A stretch of DNA of 64,000 nucleotides from Oscillospiraceae bacterium (GTDB lineage: Bacteria > Bacillota > Clostridia > Oscillospirales > Oscillospiraceae): assembly GCA_017448455.1 (NCBI GenBank), contig JAFSLL010000148.1, positions 58,551 through 122,550 on the forward strand. The letters are read 5' to 3'. The first letter of the stretch is position 1. Every line of letters starts with the position of its first letter. The notes beneath the pieces were generated by a model, which saw nothing but the letters and a program-made list of their open reading frames with translations, had not been told where the DNA came from and made no database searches. The position numbers were made by a program, and so were the translations under genes. Of the stretch, positions 60,975 to 64,000 are shown one piece after another.

Positions 60975-61003
60975 ATTTTATGGTTTTCCGTCCTCCATGT
61001 CAA
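60975..61003 (-). promoter_or_regulatory. Promoter of the LacI gene
   Basis: Consensus -35 TTGACA (60998-61003), 17 nt, -10 TAAAAT (60975-60980) on the minus strand; the double operator follows within 20 nt. Confidence 0.75.
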
Positions 61004-61085
61004 TCTCTTTTCATCTCCGCTTAAAAACTTCGTAACATCTTCCAGTTTTCGCAATTCTTCTTTGTATATTTTCACCAAAAAGAAA

Positions 61086-61106
61086 AGCGTGTCGTTCAGA
61101 CACGCT
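61086..61106 (-). terminator. Terminator of the kinase gene
   Basis: AGCGTGTC and GACACGCT form an 8-bp stem with a 5-nt loop; TTTTCTTTTT follows on the minus strand, 30 nt after the kinase stop. It separates the kinase operon from the LacI operon. Confidence 0.85.
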
Positions 61107-61137
61107 CTGGAAAACGATTTGCTATTCTTTTGATCCC

Positions 61138-62076
61138 TTATACCACCGCTCCCGCATCGATATCCAGCCCCAGTTCACGGGGAAGGAAGCGTGGGCAGAC
61201 GCTCTCCGGGACCGTAATGGTAGCAGAAGCCAGCCTGGTTCCGATGACACAGGCATCCGCGAGGGATTTGCCGTAGCTCAGGCCGATGCTGACGCCCGCG
61301 CAGAACGCGTCTCCCGCTCCGGAAGTATCACAGACCGTAACCGGAACTGCCGGACAGACTCCGCAGCCTATCCCGGCTTCCGCCCAGACGGCCCCTTTTG
61401 AGCCCATCGTCACCACCATGGAGCGCAGGCCGCCAGCCTCCACTCGCTTCCGGAGTTCCTCCGCCATCTGCTCCGGATCCAGTTCGGAAAAATCATCCGC
61501 GAAGAAGATGCCAGCCTCCTGGACGTTACAGATAAAGCAGGCCGTGCGCTGAATCAGGTCTCTTCTCTGCAGCGCGATACTCATGTTGGCAACCAGCGCA
61601 ACCGTGGGGACACCGTACTTTTCCGCGTACTCAAAAGTCAGTTTGGCAACTTCCTTGTCCACGTCCACCTCAATGACCACGCTGGTCGCGTCAGAGAAAA
61701 TCGCGTCACCCTGCTCTTCCAGAAGTTTGCGCATTGCTTCCATCTCCGGGCGTTTAGAAATCGAGGCCAGCACATCCCCCTGGTTGTCCATCACCGCAAG
61801 CCAGATTCCCATCCCGTCCGGAACAACGGAAATATACTTGGTATCCACCTTGTGATTCTGGAGCTTTCGAAGGACCTCCGCCCCCTGTGCGGTGTTGTCC
61901 ACCATGCTGACAAAGCGGGGCCGCAGCTCCACATTGGCAATATCCTCCGCGACGTTTCTGCCTACTCCGCCGTGGACGATCTCCACGCGTCCGGCATTGC
62001 GTCCTGCCGGTATATATGCCCCTTCCGGAAAACCCTTGAAGTCAACAAATACGTTTCCAACTACAACAATCGGCAT
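61138..62076 (-). CDS. PfkB family sugar kinase
   Basis: The 312-residue protein has the ribokinase fold with an N-terminal GGVGRNVAEDIA substrate segment and the C-terminal DTSGAGDAFCAGV motif holding the catalytic Asp and anion hole. It phosphorylates a sugar or nucleoside using ATP. Its position after an EIIC-like transporter and near a D-lyxose/D-mannose isomerase suggests a ketose such as fructose or a rare sugar. It ends at a strong terminator. Confidence 0.9.
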   Translation of the reverse strand: MPIVVVGNVFVDFKGFPEGAYIPAGRNAGRVEIVHGGVGRNVAEDIANVELRPRFVSMVDNTAQGAEVLRKLQNHKVDTKYISVVPDGMGIWLAVMDNQGDVLASISKRPEMEAMRKLLEEQGDAIFSDATSVVIEVDVDKEVAKLTFEYAEKYGVPTVALVANMSIALQRRDLIQRTACFICNVQEAGIFFADDFSELDPEQMAEELRKRVEAGGLRSMVVTMGSKGAVWAEAGIGCGVCPAVPVTVCDTSGAGDAFCAGVSIGLSYGKSLADACVIGTRLASATITVPESVCPRFLPRELGLDIDAGAVV

Positions 62077-62143
62077 CTTCGTCTCTCCTGTTTTGAAGCT
62101 ATTTCTGTCCCGAGGGACATTCTTCCGTTTCCCGAAACGCAGT

Positions 62144-63250
62144 TCAGAGATCCAGTTTCAGATCTCCTTCCCGGATCCAGCCCATCTTCCGAAGCGGAAG
62201 CGCAAAGAGCCATGTCAGTACCGCAGGGAGGACAAAAGAAATCAGAACGAGTCCCAGCCAGTCCATCCCGGTAATCGCCGCTTTTGTGCCGTTGGCAATA
62301 TCCGCCACCCAACCGGCATATACCCCGAGCTGTCCGACCAGACCGCAGGTTCCCATGCCGGAGGAGACCGCGGCACCGTTCATCTGCAGTCTGAAGATGC
62401 AGGTGGCAATCGGCCCGGTCACCGCCGCTGCCAGCGTCGGCGGAATCCAGATTCTGGGATTGCGGACAATGTTGCCCATCTGCAGCATACTGGTTCCGAG
62501 TCCCTGCGCGACCAAACCGCCCCAGCGGTTTTCCCGGAAACTCATGACGGCAAAGCCCACCATCTGCGCACAGCAGCCCGCCACCGCCGCGCCGCCTGCC
62601 AGACCAACCAGCCCAAGCGCCGCGCAGATGGCTGCGGAAGAAATTGGAAGCGTCAGCACCACGCCGACCACGACCGAGACGATGATCCCCATGAAGAAGG
62701 GCCTCAGTTCCGTCGCCCACATGATCGCCTGCCCGAAGGCACTTGCTGCCGCGCCGACCGGCGCTGCAACCAGAGCCGCAAATCCGATTCCTGCCAGGAT
62801 CGTCACAATCGGGGTTACCAGAATATCAACCTTTGTCTCCTTGCTGACCGCTTTCCCGACTTCGGAAGCCAGCAGCGCTACAAAGAAAACCGCCAGCGGA
62901 CCGCCGGCCCCGCCCATGGCGTTGGTGGCAAAACCAACCGGAATCAGGGAAAAGAGCACCAGCGGCGGACACTGCAGCGCATTCCCGATCGCAACAGCCA
63001 TTCCCGGCCCGACCATGGCGGAAGCGAGTCCGCCGATGGTATAGCGCATGGCGCCTTCGCCGGATCCGACAGTCACGATCACTGCCTGAAGGAAGCCGAT
63101 CTGAAACTGGCTTCCGATGGTGTTCAGGATCGTTCCGACCAGAAGCGTGCAGAAGAGGCCCTGCGCCATCGCGCCCATGGCATCAATAAAATACCGTTTT
63201 GCGGAAAAGACAATATTCTTCCGCCGAAGAAACGCCTTTATTTTTTCCAT
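62144..63250 (-). CDS. PTS EIIC-like membrane transporter (PTS_EIIC_2 type)
   Basis: The 368-residue protein starts at ATG 63250 after GGGGAGGAGAGGAC. It has about ten helices and Gly/Ala-rich repeats (YTIGGLASAMVGPGMAVAIG; FSLIPVGFATNAMGGAGGPLAVF). This fits the stand-alone EIIC_2 proteins, which lack the EIIA and EIIB phosphoryl domains. Because no EIIB is nearby, it may act as a facilitator or channel, with the downstream PfkB kinase doing the phosphorylation. The gene has a divergent partner, the isomerase gene. Confidence 0.8.
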   Translation of the reverse strand: MEKIKAFLRRKNIVFSAKRYFIDAMGAMAQGLFCTLLVGTILNTIGSQFQIGFLQAVIVTVGSGEGAMRYTIGGLASAMVGPGMAVAIGNALQCPPLVLFSLIPVGFATNAMGGAGGPLAVFFVALLASEVGKAVSKETKVDILVTPIVTILAGIGFAALVAAPVGAAASAFGQAIMWATELRPFFMGIIVSVVVGVVLTLPISSAAICAALGLVGLAGGAAVAGCCAQMVGFAVMSFRENRWGGLVAQGLGTSMLQMGNIVRNPRIWIPPTLAAAVTGPIATCIFRLQMNGAAVSSGMGTCGLVGQLGVYAGWVADIANGTKAAITGMDWLGLVLISFVLPAVLTWLFALPLRKMGWIREGDLKLDL

Positions 63251-63347
63251 TGTCCTCTCCTCCCCTTTCATTCTTTTCGCATAGATTACCACAGCTTTGT
63301 CCCCGGTTCAAGTTTATCTTTTCACAGGCAAAGTTTCCCATTCGGAG

Positions 63348-63377
63348 ATGACAGAATCCCGCAGCATGTGGTATACT
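63348..63377 (+). promoter_or_regulatory. Promoter of the isomerase gene
   Basis: ATGACA (63348-63353), 18 nt, TATACT (63372-63377) with an extended TGG in front, 110 nt before the isomerase start. Confidence 0.5.
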
Positions 63378-63486
63378 CTGCCTGTCTCTTCCCGAGAAAT
63401 GTCCGCGCCGCCCCCGGGCCCCTGTTCGGCAGGCTGCGGAATCAGATCAGCAGATCAATTTGGCAGTGAATGAAGGAGGTTTTCCA

Positions 63487-64000
63487 ATGAAACGCAGTGA
63501 AATCAACGCCGCTCTTCGGGAGATGGAAGGAATGCTGAGGGATTACCGTATTGCGCTCCCCGACTTCTGCTATTTTACACCGGAAGAGTGGCAGGAAAAG
63601 GGTCACGAATTTGATGAGGTTCGGGAAAACATGCTGGGCTGGGATATTACCGACTACGGTCTCGGCCGTTTCCGGGAAGTCGGTTTTTCTCTGATCACCC
63701 TGCGCAACGGCAATCTTGCCAGGAAAGACCGCTATCCGAAGCCCTACGCGGAAAAGCTTCTTTATCTGAAGGAAGGGCAGTATTCTCCCATGCATTTTCA
63801 TTGGTACAAAATGGAGGATATTATCAACCGCGGAGGCGGAACGGTCCTGATCCGCGTTTACTACTCCGATTCTCAGGAGGAGATTGACCGCTCCTCCCCC
63901 GTCACCGTTCATGTTGACGGCGAGTCCCGAACGGTTTCCGCCGGCAGTCAGGTCGCTCTCTATCCCGGTCAGAGCATCACGATCTACCCATATCTGTACC
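63487..64000 (+). CDS. D-lyxose/D-mannose isomerase family protein (cut by window edge)
   Basis: The first 171 residues are visible. The cupin core has PMHFHWYKMEDIINRGGG at about residues 98-115, where the two His and the Glu are metal ligands, as in D-lyxose isomerases of the E. coli sugar isomerase type. The ATG at 63487 follows GGAGGTTTTCCA. It would convert D-lyxose to D-xylulose or D-mannose to D-fructose. With the divergent transporter and PfkB kinase it suggests uptake and isomerisation of one of these sugars. The 3' part is outside the window. Confidence 0.85.
   Translation, partial: MKRSEINAALREMEGMLRDYRIALPDFCYFTPEEWQEKGHEFDEVRENMLGWDITDYGLGRFREVGFSLITLRNGNLARKDRYPKPYAEKLLYLKEGQYSPMHFHWYKMEDIINRGGGTVLIRVYYSDSQEEIDRSSPVTVHVDGESRTVSAGSQVALYPGQSITIYPYLY

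Overview
The window looks like the chromosome of an anaerobic, GC-rich member of the Bacillota, probably a gut Clostridia of the Oscillospiraceae type. This is an inference from gene style: strong AGGAGG-type ribosome sites, a CD1871A-type CXXC protein, a UvrA2-type protein, GPH sugar symporters, many glycosidases, a radical SAM/SPASM maturase, and lipoproteins with short LxxC lipoboxes. No rRNA and no CRISPR array was found. One tRNA gene, tRNA-Leu(TAA), is present.

Layout. 0-5 kb (minus strand): an MBL-fold lactonase-like gene cut by the left edge, a TetR regulator, an HMA-SafE membrane fusion, a copper-type P-type ATPase that lacks its whole nucleotide-binding domain, and a small membrane protein behind a promoter with a tandem palindromic operator. 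5-12 kb: a UvrA2-like ATPase, a coupled MATE-TetR pair, glycerate 2-kinase and tartronate semialdehyde reductase. 12-17 kb: two GH1 glycosidases, a broken alpha/beta hydrolase and a divergent AraC regulator. 17-31 kb: a glycoside-use locus (GH43, GH3, GH78, GPH symporter, GH94, clan GH-A glycosidase) with its own AraC regulator; a 26-bp near-identical site lies before the symporter and before the clan GH-A gene. 31-34 kb: a 4Fe-4S membrane protein fused to a thioredoxin, a CD1871A-type protein and a DUF3237 protein. 34-42 kb: an old-yellow-enzyme-type flavoprotein, a two-lobed esterase, an SLC13 permease, a UxaA/GarD-type dehydratase and a divergent LysR regulator, with two near-copies of one promoter-operator block.

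42-46 kb: a methyltransferase, an anaerobic-sulfatase-maturase-like radical SAM protein and a G3E GTPase. 46.0-49.76 kb: an AT-richer Tn554-like recombinase element (a truncated recombinase, an intact recombinase and a TnpC-like protein) bounded by same-orientation repeats and sitting next to tRNA-Leu. 50-55 kb (plus strand): an MBOAT acyltransferase, an AlgX/DHHW-like SGNH protein, a lipoprotein and a membrane-anchored transglutaminase, probably an envelope polymer acylation cluster. 55-61 kb (minus): a maltodextrin operon (LacI, binding protein, two permeases, MalQ). 61-64 kb: a PfkB kinase, an EIIC-like transporter and a divergent D-lyxose/D-mannose isomerase cut by the right edge.

Together the genes describe an organism that scavenges plant and host glycosides, maltodextrins and sugar acids, with local regulators beside most transport and hydrolysis sets. 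All family assignments come from motifs read by eye; no database search was run.
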